The notes under the pieces were generated by a model. The model was not told where the DNA came from. It did not search any database and saw nothing but the letters and a program-made list of their open reading frames with translations. Of a DNA stretch of 51,838 nt, positions 1 through 8,247 are shown piece by piece. The position numbers and the translations under genes are program-made. Every line of letters begins with the position of its first letter. Within the stretch, counting starts at the first letter, position 1. This stretch comes from Halarchaeum rubridurum (GTDB lineage Archaea; Halobacteriota; Halobacteria; Halobacteriales; Halobacteriaceae), in the NCBI RefSeq assembly GCF_014647115.1, contig NZ_BMOO01000008.1, positions 1 through 51,838 of the forward strand, in the 5' to 3' direction.

Positions 1-393
1 CGATTGATCGGGTGCCGTCCCCAACTCGAGGCGTTCACAAAGTTCAGGGTGGCTATCGAGATACTCGAAGAGAGGCGTTTCGTGCGTCCAGCCGTGGAGT
101 TCTTTCAGCACGAACACGCGAAAGAGGGTATCCATCTCGTAGCATGTCGAACTCTCGTAGCAGTCGTGGGCTTCGAAGCGAAAGTAGGCCAGGGGAAGCT
201 CGCAGACAAACTGTTCGAGTGAGTCATGATCAGGGTGCGTAAACCAGACACCCAAGACGACTCGAACGTCCGATTCTAACCCACCGAGTGAGGAGCGATC
301 GTACAGCGGTGTCGAGTCATATTCGGGCCACTCGACGTGCTGGTGTGCGATTCGTCGAAAGACGCTGCGTCGAGACTCACGAGTCGCAGCCAC
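1..393 (-). CDS. Transposase, N-terminal part (runs off the left end)
   Basis: On the minus strand an open frame runs from a GTG codon at 393 to the window edge (131 codons, no stop). An in-frame TGA lies a few codons upstream of the GTG, so the start must be near it. The translated N-terminus has aromatic and acidic patches such as VEWPEYDSTPLYDRSSLGG and DTLFRVFVLKELHGWTHETPL. These are the style of haloarchaeal IS4/IS5-type DDE transposases, whose catalytic acidic residues would lie beyond the edge. I cannot name the IS family. The 148 bp between its start and the lipoprotein gene should hold the IS end, but I could not fix a terminal repeat. Confidence 0.55.
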   Translation of the reverse strand, partial: MAATRESRRSVFRRIAHQHVEWPEYDSTPLYDRSSLGGLESDVRVVLGVWFTHPDHDSLEQFVCELPLAYFRFEAHDCYESSTCYEMDTLFRVFVLKELHGWTHETPLFEYLDSHPELCERLELGTAPDQS

Positions 394-541
394 TGCAAAT
401 GGATAGTAGAGATACGCTCAAGAGTCCGTCCAACCGGCCAGTATCGAGAGAGTTCCGTGCTCTGTCAATCGCGAACAGGAGTGGTGCAACTAATCGTTAG
501 ATGTAGGCCAGCTATTGAACGTTCGATAAGAGGGAATTGAA

Positions 542-862
542 CTACGCCGTGGACACGACTGCTACATATGTGTCATTGTCATATCTCACGTAGCGGTAGT
601 GAGTCCATGGATCAATACTAACATTATTCGGTACGTCAGCAATCCCCTTCTGAAGCGCGTCCTTGAACACCCGCTGTTGAGCAGGAGTTAGCTCATCGAA
701 TTGGATCACATCATCAGCTGAAATGTTTCCGTCTGCTTGCTGGACGTGAAGGTGGTACTGTGAGTTCTGGGTATTCGACGGCGATAGAGGGTTCGTAGCG
801 GCACAACCAGCAAGGACGATTAAGCACCCTGCAACAAGGACGTGGAGATGCACACGGTCCAT
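542..862 (-). CDS. Small secreted lipoprotein, unknown function
   Basis: 106 aa if translation starts at ATG 862. A longer frame to 910 exists, but its extra residues precede the hydrophobic signal and are unlikely. The N-terminus has a hydrophobic stretch ending in a lipobox (LAGC at about residues 18-21), so the mature protein is probably lipid-anchored outside the cell. The rest is hydrophilic, with one helix-like segment (FDELTPAQQRVFKDAL) and a tyrosine-rich tail. No catalytic motif is visible. It resembles small haloarchaeal lipoproteins of unknown role often found on plasmids. It stands alone between a transposase fragment and the divergent regulator gene at 1079. Confidence 0.6.
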   Translation of the reverse strand: MDRVHLHVLVAGCLIVLAGCAATNPLSPSNTQNSQYHLHVQQADGNISADDVIQFDELTPAQQRVFKDALQKGIADVPNNVSIDPWTHYRYVRYDNDTYVAVVSTA

Positions 863-1039
863 ATGATAAGCTAGTAGTACACTGGTAAATACTCTCTGGG
901 AGATTGCCACTTAATCATCAATAAGCGTATCTACTTAATTGACGTTGTGGGCGAGAGTAGTGTGTAATTAAGGCACGTAACAAAGCTATCCTCTGCGATT
1001 GCGCCCGTTTGTAAACGCTACAGCGTCCCGTTTCCGTGG

Positions 1040-1078
1040 CAAACATTTATGGTTTCCAGTTTCGTAACTCTATACAAG
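1040..1078 (+). promoter_or_regulatory. Leaderless promoter of the HTH gene at 1079
   Basis: TTTATGG lies about 30 nt before ATG 1079. That spacing puts transcription start at or next to the ATG, the usual leaderless layout in haloarchaea. It supports choosing ATG 1079 over the in-frame ATG at 1049, which falls inside the TATA-like element. Confidence 0.45.
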
Positions 1079-1702
1079 ATGAGCTACGATACAGAACACG
1101 TGCGAAACGCGGGGGACACTCCGGGAACTATCACTGGAATTCCGACGTTCGCAGAATTACTTGAAAACCCGTCTCTCGCTGACCTCTATACATCGATTAG
1201 ACAGGCAGAAACTGCGACAGGCCCCGAGCTCGTCGAAACAACGACCGTCTCGAAAAAGACGGTGTACGACTACCTCCATAAACTGGAGCAAGCGGGCTTG
1301 ATCAGCAAGGTTGGTGACGACGGCGGGACTGCCGTATACACCGCTCAGGAGTTCGAGCTAACGTTGACAGTCCGTGAGACGGAAGTCTCGATCACTCCCA
1401 AGATCATCGAGGTAATCGCCCAGAAAAACGAGTACCCAGCGATCGAACGAGTCCTCGAAGACTACGGCATCGTCACGCTCGCACTCGCATACGATCTCGT
1501 GAACGCACACAGTGAGGGCGATGTCACGATCCGGCAAATCGCGAGCCTCACAGATCTCTCTCCTGGAACTACGTATGACCTCGTCGAAGCGCTCTATTCG
1601 GTTCTCGATCTCGGTGATGATGAGTCGGCCCCGACGACGTACACACCGGATGAGTTCGATGCGGACGAGGGCGCTCTTCTCGAGGAATTTGCTGACAAGT
1701 AG
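1079..1702 (+). CDS. HTH protein (DUF7437-like), putative antitoxin of a PIN-like pair
   Basis: 207 aa. Residues about 15-95 form a winged helix: ELVETTTVSKKTVYDYLHKL is a recognition-helix pattern and EQAGLISKVGD follows as the wing. A second HTH-like segment lies near residues 135-180 (VTIRQIASLTDLSPGTTYDL). Two HTH units in an acidic protein fit the haloarchaeal DUF7437 type. Its stop (1702) is 5 nt from the GTG of the next gene, which encodes a PIN-like protein, so the two are probably co-transcribed. The order HTH protein then nuclease-like protein is that of an autoregulated toxin-antitoxin operon. The antitoxin role is inferred from context. Confidence 0.65.
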   Translation: MSYDTEHVRNAGDTPGTITGIPTFAELLENPSLADLYTSIRQAETATGPELVETTTVSKKTVYDYLHKLEQAGLISKVGDDGGTAVYTAQEFELTLTVRETEVSITPKIIEVIAQKNEYPAIERVLEDYGIVTLALAYDLVNAHSEGDVTIRQIASLTDLSPGTTYDLVEALYSVLDLGDDESAPTTYTPDEFDADEGALLEEFADK

Positions 1703-1707
1703 ACCGA

Positions 1708-2274
1708 GTGACGAGGATGTATACTGCGAACATTGCGGACACGGTGATGTTTCGGAACTTGGGGAAGCGCCCCAGTCCACACCTACAATCGCTCAAGAGT
1801 GCCGTAGAGGAAGCTGGAACTGAAGTTTGGGTGCCAGCAGCGGTCTACCACGAGTTGGCGGATACCGGGAGTGCCGACTCACCGACGAATCCATACCTCG
1901 ATACGGCTATCGAAGAAGGAAGGCTTCGGGTAGCCCCACCGCTACCAGGTGATCGTACAGAGGGATTCGATAGTAGCGCTGGACCGGTTGAGAAAGCACG
2001 GTTCGTTGCAGATGGGTTTCTCAACCAGCAGAGCAAGTATCCAGAGACTAACAACTGGCAGGATGCGGCGTTGGTCGCGTTGGCAGTTCGATTGTTCGAT
2101 GCGAATGCTCGAATCCGTGTGATCACCCACACAGCGGACGAAAATCTGGCAAAGGCGTGCGCTCGTATCCCTCCCGAATTCGGATACTACGACATCAAGT
2201 CCCGATACTACAACCCACCCCAAACAGCAAAGGTTGAGTTCCCAACCGTTGGCCAGCTCACGTGGAGCGAGTAG
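1708..2274 (+). CDS. PIN-like domain protein, putative RNase toxin
   Basis: 188 aa from GTG 1708 (an ATG at 1717 is the alternative). The pattern is of a PIN-like fold: an N-terminal acidic residue in the first strand (YTANIADTVMFRNLG), a central VWVPAAVYHELADTG with a conserved Glu, then NWQDAALVALAVRL with Asp at the third metal site, and RVITHTADENLAKAC near the end. PIN-like proteins are usually Mg-dependent ribonucleases. The gene follows the HTH gene by 5 nt, supporting a toxin-antitoxin pair. The first metal-binding Asp of classical VapC is not at its usual place, so it may belong to a divergent PIN-like group or be inactive. Confidence 0.6.
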   Translation: MTRMYTANIADTVMFRNLGKRPSPHLQSLKSAVEEAGTEVWVPAAVYHELADTGSADSPTNPYLDTAIEEGRLRVAPPLPGDRTEGFDSSAGPVEKARFVADGFLNQQSKYPETNNWQDAALVALAVRLFDANARIRVITHTADENLAKACARIPPEFGYYDIKSRYYNPPQTAKVEFPTVGQLTWSE

Positions 2275-2766
2275 CGAACATTTTGGCGGCTGGGCCAGTA
2301 TCAGCACGTCCATTCACGACGTTAATGTCAACGTCAGCGCGACGCACTGGCCGCTGTGGAATGAGTAGCCCTCCCAGCTTGTCTGTGGCTAGGAGTGAAA
2401 TCGACGAAAATGTCGAAGGAGCACCTTGTCCATAGCCACAAACCAGCCCGAGAACCATATGCATTGAGAAGGACGGTCTCAACTTCTGATACCCCCAGTC
2501 GCTCCGAATGTGTACGAGAACCCGCGAAATTTGTCCCACGATTCGACGATTCGTGCCTCTGTTACCCCGATTGAGCCCGTTCAGCCTCCGATGAACCGAC
2601 CGGAAAACCGAGTTCGTTGCAAAATCGGTGATTTTCTCGACGAGTCGATAGCGATGCCTCTCGCCACCCGCTCACACCGGCCTCTTCACGAGGTTACAGT
2701 GGCACGAGCAGCGACGAGCGAACGAACTCGAGGAACCGCCTCGCAGTTCGCTCCCGATACGGTCGC
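2275..2766. other. Gap with no convincing gene; one imperfect inverted repeat
   Basis: About 490 bp between the PIN-like gene and the membrane gene. Open frames here are short, lack family features and have no promoter or operon support. A partial inverted repeat is visible: GTCTGTGGCTAG near 2380 and CATAGCCACAAAC near 2430, about 40 bp apart. It could be a transcript-end hairpin or an old IS end. Nothing else is recognised. Confidence 0.4.
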
Positions 2767-4005
2767 TTACAGAGTGTGTTCCGGTAGCGGTTCTGTCGGA
2801 GCAAGCGCAGCCGAGAATCGGACGAGATTGCCGAGTAAGAGTACGATACTGCCGGTGAAGAAGAGGACTCCGAGCGGTGACGCTGTGTCGATGAAGAGCC
2901 AGTAGAACGGCATCGCGGCGCTCGGTCCGAGTGCGACGACAGCGAGCTGGGAGAGGACGGGGCCACAACAACAGCAGGCGTTCGGGGCGGCGATTGCTGC
3001 CGCACCCGTTGCACCGTCGAACCCGACCGTACTCTGACAGCGCCACTGGTAGGCGACGATAGCGCCGTTCAACCCGACGAGGAGCGAGATGATGAGGACG
3101 AGTGTGAGCATCCCGACGGAGAGATAGCCACCGAGCGGTAGCGGTGGGAACCAGAACTCGACCGCCGGCCAGTAGACGAGCGGGTCCTTCACGGGAAGAA
3201 CGTGAACGAATGACTGCGTCCACGTGATTCCGACGCCGCTCGGATCCGGGAGCATGATGAGGATCCCTGCAGAGAACATGAAGAAGACGGCTGTGAGGAC
3301 GCTGACCGCAGCGCCGAAGCGCCGTGTGATCGGGTCCGTGCAGAGCGTTCGAATCGCGTGGCGGCAATCTCGCCATGCGATGTAGCCGACTGAGAAGACG
3401 AGCGTGGCGAAGAGCAGATAGCCGATGGGATTGAACCCGGGCTGGAAATCTCGAAGGAGAATCGGGTAGAGGAACCACCCACCGAAGAGCAGTCCGAGAC
3501 CGGCGTAGCGTGGCTTCATCGGCCAGCGTCGCCGGGCGAGCGTAACGCTTGTGACGAGGACAGTCCCCCCGAGAACGAGCCGGACGAGCGTGAGCGTCCG
3601 CGTCGTGAACGGGCGGGATGTCGTGCTGAACGACGTAATTGGCGAAAGCTGGACGAGCGCGATTGCACCGATAACCGCGAGAACGAGCCCGGAGAAGACG
3701 ACTGTGAGGACGTGTGAGACGCGAGCAGCGGGACGGCGGCGGCGGACGGTGACGGCGCCCGCGACGACGAGTATCCCGAGCAGTAGTGGGATGAGTGCGT
3801 ACCACTGTTCGACGCCGGGGAAGTAGGCCGCGCCGCCGTGTGCCGAAACGACCGGCACACCACAGAGACTCCCGAAAAGCAGTGTAACGCACACGAGCGT
3901 TCGCCGGAGTGTGCTGGCGAGCGACGCGCGATTCGGTGGGTACGTGTTCTCCATCGGTGGTTCGTCCGTCAACTGAGGTTGAGAGGTCGTGATAGACGTG
4001 GACAT
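2767..4005 (-). CDS. Polytopic membrane protein with a CCCC motif, probably metal related
   Basis: 412 aa from ATG 4005; the frame also allows TTG 4011, which is less likely. A signal-like segment (about 36-56, ending VVSAHGG) is followed by roughly eight membrane segments. A striking run of four cysteines (residues 344-347, NACCCCGPVL) sits at the start of a late helix, with more Cys and Met nearby. Four adjacent cysteines at a membrane interface suggest binding of a soft metal such as copper. The family is unknown to me. ATG 4005 lies 2 nt after the stop of the CtaA-type gene, so the two form an operon, which points to copper or heme supply for a terminal oxidase. Function is inferred from motif and neighbours. 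Confidence 0.6.
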   Translation of the reverse strand: MSTSITTSQPQLTDEPPMENTYPPNRASLASTLRRTLVCVTLLFGSLCGVPVVSAHGGAAYFPGVEQWYALIPLLLGILVVAGAVTVRRRRPAARVSHVLTVVFSGLVLAVIGAIALVQLSPITSFSTTSRPFTTRTLTLVRLVLGGTVLVTSVTLARRRWPMKPRYAGLGLLFGGWFLYPILLRDFQPGFNPIGYLLFATLVFSVGYIAWRDCRHAIRTLCTDPITRRFGAAVSVLTAVFFMFSAGILIMLPDPSGVGITWTQSFVHVLPVKDPLVYWPAVEFWFPPLPLGGYLSVGMLTLVLIISLLVGLNGAIVAYQWRCQSTVGFDGATGAAAIAAPNACCCCGPVLSQLAVVALGPSAAMPFYWLFIDTASPLGVLFFTGSIVLLLGNLVRFSAALAPTEPLPEHTL

Positions 4006-4007
4006 AG

Positions 4008-4547
4008 TCAATTAGTAGCCGTGGCGTCAGTTGCTGTGGAAGTATTCCGTGTCGTGTGCCGCCAGAGGATGGCGGTCGCAATGGCCAGCGAGCCGAGGAC
4101 GAACAACGAGATGACGGTATGGAGGGCAACGTAGCCGAATGCGGGATTGGGAACGCCGGTGACGACGCCGAGCCACGCCTCAAACGGAAGGACAGCGGTC
4201 GCGGCTATGACGAGCCGTGTGGTGAGCCAGAACCCCGTGATGCGCCACCAGGCAATCGCGCTCGCTGCAAGCATCAGCAGGCCGGTGAGGAACGCGATAG
4301 CGCGATGCGACCACTCAGCGAGAATTTGCGCGGCGGTGTATTCGGCGGAGAGCGTCTCAACCGGGTGGAAGATCGGTGCCCAAACGCCGGCGCACTTCGG
4401 GAACCCCGCACCACAGGACATCCACCCTTGGAGGGCGACTGAGTAGACGGCCGCGCCCATCAGAAGGATCGTCCCGACAAGCGAGAGCGTCACCAGCCAG
4501 CGGAACGCGCGCGACCACCGTCGGGATCGTTCGGAGTTCTCCGTCAT
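4008..4547 (-). CDS. ctaA: Heme A synthase-like protein (CtaA/COX15), half-size archaeal type
   Basis: 179 aa, about four to five membrane helices. CtaA/COX15 oxidises the C8 methyl of heme O to give heme A for aa3-type oxidases. Seen here: the paired cysteines (C45 and C52 in SCGAGFPKC), the EWSHR heme-ligand motif with H81, AWLGVVTG, and a second histidine in ALHTVIS (H143). Bacterial enzymes are twice this size with two such bundles; a half-size form with one four-helix bundle is known in archaea. It is the first gene of a two-gene operon with the CCCC protein, and divergent from the DyP-like operon starting at 4721. Confidence 0.8.
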   Translation of the reverse strand: MTENSERSRRWSRAFRWLVTLSLVGTILLMGAAVYSVALQGWMSCGAGFPKCAGVWAPIFHPVETLSAEYTAAQILAEWSHRAIAFLTGLLMLAASAIAWWRITGFWLTTRLVIAATAVLPFEAWLGVVTGVPNPAFGYVALHTVISLFVLGSLAIATAILWRHTTRNTSTATDATATN

Positions 4548-4720
4548 CGTACTGTGCGATGGTGTTGCGTTCGATGCCTTCTATGCGTCGGTCGTACGAG
4601 TGCTTTCGACCAGCGTACCAGACGGTTCAGACGCTCACGGCTACGATACGTCATCCCTCCGAACATCGATTCGACGCCCGTACCAGAACCACCATTGACG
4701 GTGGTCGCATCGACGCACCC

Positions 4721-5998
4721 ATGGCTGACCACGGTGGTCGTGGCATCAACCGGCGGGCGTTCGTGAAGTCCGCGCTCGCGATCGGCGGCGTGAGCGCGCT
4801 CTCGGCGTGCCTCGACCGAACGGACGACCCTGACGTCCCACCGGGTACTCCGACGTCGCTTCCTGAGCGCCAGCACGCGTGGAGCGCCTACGTCGAGCGC
4901 GACGACCACGGGAACGCCGTCCCCGTTCCGCACCGCCTGCTCCTCATGCTCGACTACGACGGTGACGGCACCCCCACCGCGGACGAGCGCGACACCGTCA
5001 AGGGCGCGCTGGCAACGCTCGAAGAGGCGTACGCGTGGCGTCACAACGGCCTCCTCTCCACGATGGCGTACTCACCCTCCTACTTCGCGCGCTATGACGC
5101 CTCGCTCCCTGACTCCGTTGACCTCCCCGCTCCCGCCGCGCTCGCCTCCTTCGAGAATCCTGAGCTCGACACCTACGACGCCGCCCTCCATCTCGCAAGC
5201 GACCACGCACACGTCCTCCTCGCCGCCGAACAAGCGCTCAAAGGAAAGAAAGGCACTCTCAACGGCGTCGACGTTTCGGGGACGTTCGACGATGTCCTCA
5301 ACGTCGCCGAGCGTCGCACCGGCTTCACCGGTGACGGCCTTCCCGCCGACCACCAAGATACGAACGGAGTGCCGGACTCTGATCCGGTCCCGGAGGACAC
5401 CCCGCTCTACATGGGCTTCAAGTCCACCTTCAAGAAGACCCAGGCAAGCGAGGACCGCGTCACCATTCGCGAGGGGCCATTTGCGGGCGGTACGACGCAG
5501 CACGCCTCGCATATGCGTCTCAATCTCGAGCAGTGGTACGAGCAGGACGATCGCTATCAGCGCGTCGGAAAGATGTTCTGCCCGTATCACGCCGAGAATG
5601 GCGTCGTCAAGGGCGCTGGCGACAACCTTGGGACGGACGCGAAGATGGATAAGGCCAAACCCGCCGTGAAGGCCGCCAACGAGGACGGGATGGTCGGTCA
5701 CAGTCAGAAGATGCTCGACGTCCGCAAGGACGACCGCCCGATCATTCTCCGGCGGGATTTCGACTCCACCGACGGCGGCCACGCCGGCCTCCACTTCCTC
5801 AGCTATCAACGCGACATCACCGACTTCGTCCAGACTCGCGAGGCGATGACTGGCACCGGCCTCGCCGGAGAGACGCCGGTCGGCCAGCGCAACAACAACG
5901 GTATTCTCCAATACATGACTGTCACCCACAGAGGCAACTACCTCGTCCCGCCACGTTCGAATCGCGCACTGCCGACACCCGAGGGTGCCGATGCGTAG
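4721..5998 (+). CDS. Tat-exported DyP-type peroxidase-like protein (EfeB-like, DUF7405 type)
   Basis: 425 aa from ATG 4721, chosen because the twin-arginine signal follows at once (INRRAFVKSALAIGG, then a lipobox-like SAC). The C-terminal half matches DyP/EfeB patterns. GGTTQHASHMRLNLEQW resembles the EfeB ferredoxin-fold strand. H327 (VGHSQKM) sits 18 residues before R345 (ILRRDFDSTDGGHAGLHF), the same spacing as the heme-ligand His and distal Arg of E. coli EfeB. The usual GxxDG is here GFKST (residues 232-236), so the catalytic Asp is Ser. It may bind heme but lack normal peroxidase chemistry. It overlaps the P19-like gene downstream, implying a joint extracytoplasmic iron, heme or copper role. 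Confidence 0.75.
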   Translation: MADHGGRGINRRAFVKSALAIGGVSALSACLDRTDDPDVPPGTPTSLPERQHAWSAYVERDDHGNAVPVPHRLLLMLDYDGDGTPTADERDTVKGALATLEEAYAWRHNGLLSTMAYSPSYFARYDASLPDSVDLPAPAALASFENPELDTYDAALHLASDHAHVLLAAEQALKGKKGTLNGVDVSGTFDDVLNVAERRTGFTGDGLPADHQDTNGVPDSDPVPEDTPLYMGFKSTFKKTQASEDRVTIREGPFAGGTTQHASHMRLNLEQWYEQDDRYQRVGKMFCPYHAENGVVKGAGDNLGTDAKMDKAKPAVKAANEDGMVGHSQKMLDVRKDDRPIILRRDFDSTDGGHAGLHFLSYQRDITDFVQTREAMTGTGLAGETPVGQRNNNGILQYMTVTHRGNYLVPPRSNRALPTPEGADA

Positions 5999-7034
5999 AC
6001 GACGCGTCCTCTCAACCGCCGGGACGCTCGGCGTGGCCGCACTCGCCGGCTGTACGGACCTATTTAATCTCGAGGAGCGTGCGTTCAGCGCACCGCCGGT
6101 CGTCGAGAATCGGCCGAACGCCGTCTACTACCCCTCACACGTCGAACAGATGCAGATGGTCGGGATGGCGACAGAGGGCGCTTACGCGTGCGCACTTAGC
6201 TACACCTACCCGCATCGCTTCTGGCTCGTCACTGGCACGCACACGAACCGCGTCACTATCGAGTCGGCAGACACGATGCATCTGATGGTGTCGCTCTGGC
6301 ACCGCGACTCGGGGACCGTGATTTCCGACGTCGCGCCGAGCGTCCGCCTTACTGGGCCGAGCGGTGAGACGGTTTCGAACACCCCGTGGTCGATGCTCTC
6401 CCAACCGATGGGCTTCCACTTCGGCGACAACGTCCGGCTCCCTCAGGAGGCGACGTATGACGTCAGTATTGATGTCGGTGCGCCGTCGGCGACGCGGACA
6501 GGCACGCTCGGGGATGCCCCCAATTCGCTCTCCTTCGACTTCACGCTCGACTACGCCCGCTCGACGCTCCGCAACATCGAGTGGCGTCGACTCCCCGAAA
6601 AGCAGGGGACGAGCGGTGCGATTGCTCCGATGGATATGGAGATGCTGCCCGCGGGAACCGTCCCGACGGCCGAGGCCATGCCAGGATCAGTACGTGGGCG
6701 GGGATCGATTGGCGATGCCGACCTCGTCGCGACCAATCTCGATGACGCGACGCGGTTCGGTGGCAGTGAGGGCGACACTTATCTCGCCGTCTCCCCACGC
6801 ACACCCTATAACCGCTTCCCACTCCCGGCAATGGGGGTGACCGCGATAGTTGAGGATACCGAACACGACCTCACGGAGACGCTCGATCCCACACTCGGCC
6901 TCCACTACGGCGTCGTTCTGAATGCGGATCCGACCACCGTCTCGCTCCGCGTCGAGACGCCACCCCATATCGCACGCCACGAAGGGTACGAAACCGCCTT
7001 CCTCGAAACAGGGACCGTCCAACTGGACTCGTGA
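5991..7034 (+). CDS. P19-like iron/copper-binding lipoprotein (DUF7350 type)
   Basis: 347 aa from ATG 5991, overlapping the DyP-like gene by 8 nt (GTG 5985 is an alternative start). The N-terminus has a Tat-like RRRRVLS and a lipobox (ALAGC), so it is likely anchored outside the cell. The body contains a beta-sandwich like that of the Tp34/P19 iron-transport family, with Met/His-rich patches (HVEQMQMVGMATEGAYACALSY in two parts, HLMVSLWHRDS). P19 proteins bind copper and help uptake of ferrous iron. A second beta-rich half (after about residue 200) repeats a similar fold. It overlaps the SafE gene by 4 nt (GTGA). Role in metal capture is inferred from family and operon. Confidence 0.7.
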   Translation: MRRRRVLSTAGTLGVAALAGCTDLFNLEERAFSAPPVVENRPNAVYYPSHVEQMQMVGMATEGAYACALSYTYPHRFWLVTGTHTNRVTIESADTMHLMVSLWHRDSGTVISDVAPSVRLTGPSGETVSNTPWSMLSQPMGFHFGDNVRLPQEATYDVSIDVGAPSATRTGTLGDAPNSLSFDFTLDYARSTLRNIEWRRLPEKQGTSGAIAPMDMEMLPAGTVPTAEAMPGSVRGRGSIGDADLVATNLDDATRFGGSEGDTYLAVSPRTPYNRFPLPAMGVTAIVEDTEHDLTETLDPTLGLHYGVVLNADPTTVSLRVETPPHIARHEGYETAFLETGTVQLDS

Positions 7035-7831
7035 GCGGCGCTCTCAGTGTGCTGGTTCCGCTGCACGCGGGCGGTACCCTCCTCTCGAATCGGCCGGTCG
7101 AGCTCGGTGTCTTCCTCCTCATCGGCCTCTTCGGCGGTGCACACTGCTTGGGGATGTGTGGGCCGCTCGTCACGACGTACGCTGAGGCGTTCGCGAGCGA
7201 TGACCGCGGCCCCACGTGGTTCGAGATCCGCCAGCACGTCCTGTTCAACGCCGGGCGAACCGCGAGCTACGCGCTCATCGGCGGTATCTTCGGCCTGCTT
7301 GGGGCGACATTTTACTCGATCGCTGGCAGCGTCCTTGACGCCGCTGGCTGGCTTCGTGTCGCGTCCGGCCTTCTCGTCGGTGTGTTCGTCCTCACTACCG
7401 GCGTCTCCTACCTGACGGGACGGGGCGATCTCCTCGGGCACGTCTCCACTCCCCTCGATGGCGTGTTCCACACGCTCTCTGCCCGTGTCGGCGACTGGGC
7501 CGACTCCCCACGAATCGTCGGCCTCGGCTTGCTTCACGGCCTCCTGCCCTGCCCCCTCATCTATCCGGCGTTCCTCTACGCATTCGCTCGAGGGAGTGCC
7601 ACTACGGGTGTCCTCTCGCTCGCTGCGCTCGGACTTGGAACGATCCCCGCACTCTTCCTCTACGGAACAGTAGTCGGGACGGTCGACGAGCGAATCCGTA
7701 CGCGTCTGCATCGCGGGCTCGGCGTCACGTTCGTCCTCTTGGGGTGGATGCCGATCGCACACGCGCTCGCGACGCTCGGCGTCCCAGTTCCGCATATCGA
7801 AGTCCCCTACTACCAGCCGTTGACGCCGTAG
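7031..7831 (+). CDS. SafE/UreH-type membrane protein (TauE/SafE superfamily)
   Basis: 266 aa, GTG start overlapping the previous stop (GTGA). About six membrane helices. The family signature GGAHCLGMCGPL is present with C39 and C43. A second cluster, HGLLPCPLIYPAFLYA, has the paired half-site with Pro-Cys. Proteins of this group (DsbD-like transmembrane domain, UreH/SafE, CcoS-neighbour types) move electrons or metals across the membrane, and relatives accompany copper export or cytochrome oxidase assembly. As third gene after the DyP-like and P19-like proteins, it is the likely membrane component of the same system. Confidence 0.75.
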   Translation: MSGALSVLVPLHAGGTLLSNRPVELGVFLLIGLFGGAHCLGMCGPLVTTYAEAFASDDRGPTWFEIRQHVLFNAGRTASYALIGGIFGLLGATFYSIAGSVLDAAGWLRVASGLLVGVFVLTTGVSYLTGRGDLLGHVSTPLDGVFHTLSARVGDWADSPRIVGLGLLHGLLPCPLIYPAFLYAFARGSATTGVLSLAALGLGTIPALFLYGTVVGTVDERIRTRLHRGLGVTFVLLGWMPIAHALATLGVPVPHIEVPYYQPLTP

Positions 7832-8247
7832 CGGGCACGGCCGGCGTCACATAAACAGCGTTCCACGGAGCAATGATCGCCAGGTGATCCGAGAAGTGCA
7901 GCGACGAGTGCGAGCCCGTCGAACGCGAGCGCCCACGTCACGAGCGTCGCGGCGTTCGACGACCGCACTTGTCGACCGACGGTACCCCGATAGAGCAAGA
8001 GAGCGAAGCCGGCGATTGCGAGCACCTGCACGAACGCGACAAGCGCGGTCGTCCCCCGCGTTCGCGACGAGGTGAATGGATGCCACTGCGGTCACGAAGA
8101 CCGTGACAGCCGCCCCCGCGTAGAGATACGTGAGCGGGATTGGTGCGGCAAAACGCGACGCCTGAATCTGGTGAGCGTGCGCCGTCCCGCTGAGAACGGG
8201 GAGGCCGACGAGCGTGACGAGCAGACGGGGGGTGCGTTTCGCGTCAT
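7810..8247 (-). pseudogene. Broken membrane protein gene with two frameshifts and a lost 3' half
   Basis: The start ATG (8247) overlaps the regulator stop as ATGA, so the gene was translated with it. After about six codons a run of six C (minus strand, near 8230) shifts the frame into RLLVTLVGLPVLSGTAHA, a signal peptide, followed by a helix (IPLTYLYAGAAVTVFV). A second shift at five G near 8058 continues as VQVLAIAGFALLLYRG and then VGRQVRSSNAATLVTW, LALVAALLGSP. The arrangement resembles a longer haloarchaeal membrane protein with GLVGRQV and TLSPWRTLY-type motifs, sometimes annotated fenitrothion hydrolase. The usual second half is missing, and the end overlaps the convergent SafE gene by 22 bp. 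Both shifts fall in homopolymers, so sequencing error is possible for them, but the truncation is real. Confidence 0.6.

Noticed and set aside
2258-2539. Minus-strand 93-codon frame in the 2.3-2.8 kb gap
   Set aside because: No family motif, promoter or operon context; crosses an inverted repeat.
2672-4183. 503-codon Arg/Ser-rich frame over the CCCC protein
   Set aside because: Composition is that of a shadow frame; the overlapping frames show membrane helices and CtaA motifs.
5072-5929. 285-codon minus-strand frame opposite the DyP-like gene
   Set aside because: Low-complexity Val/Glu/Asp text typical of antisense to GC-rich genes; plus strand carries the Tat signal and heme motifs.
6905-7795. 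Charged minus-strand frame opposite SafE
   Set aside because: No hydrophobic segments and no family likeness; SafE motifs are on the plus strand.
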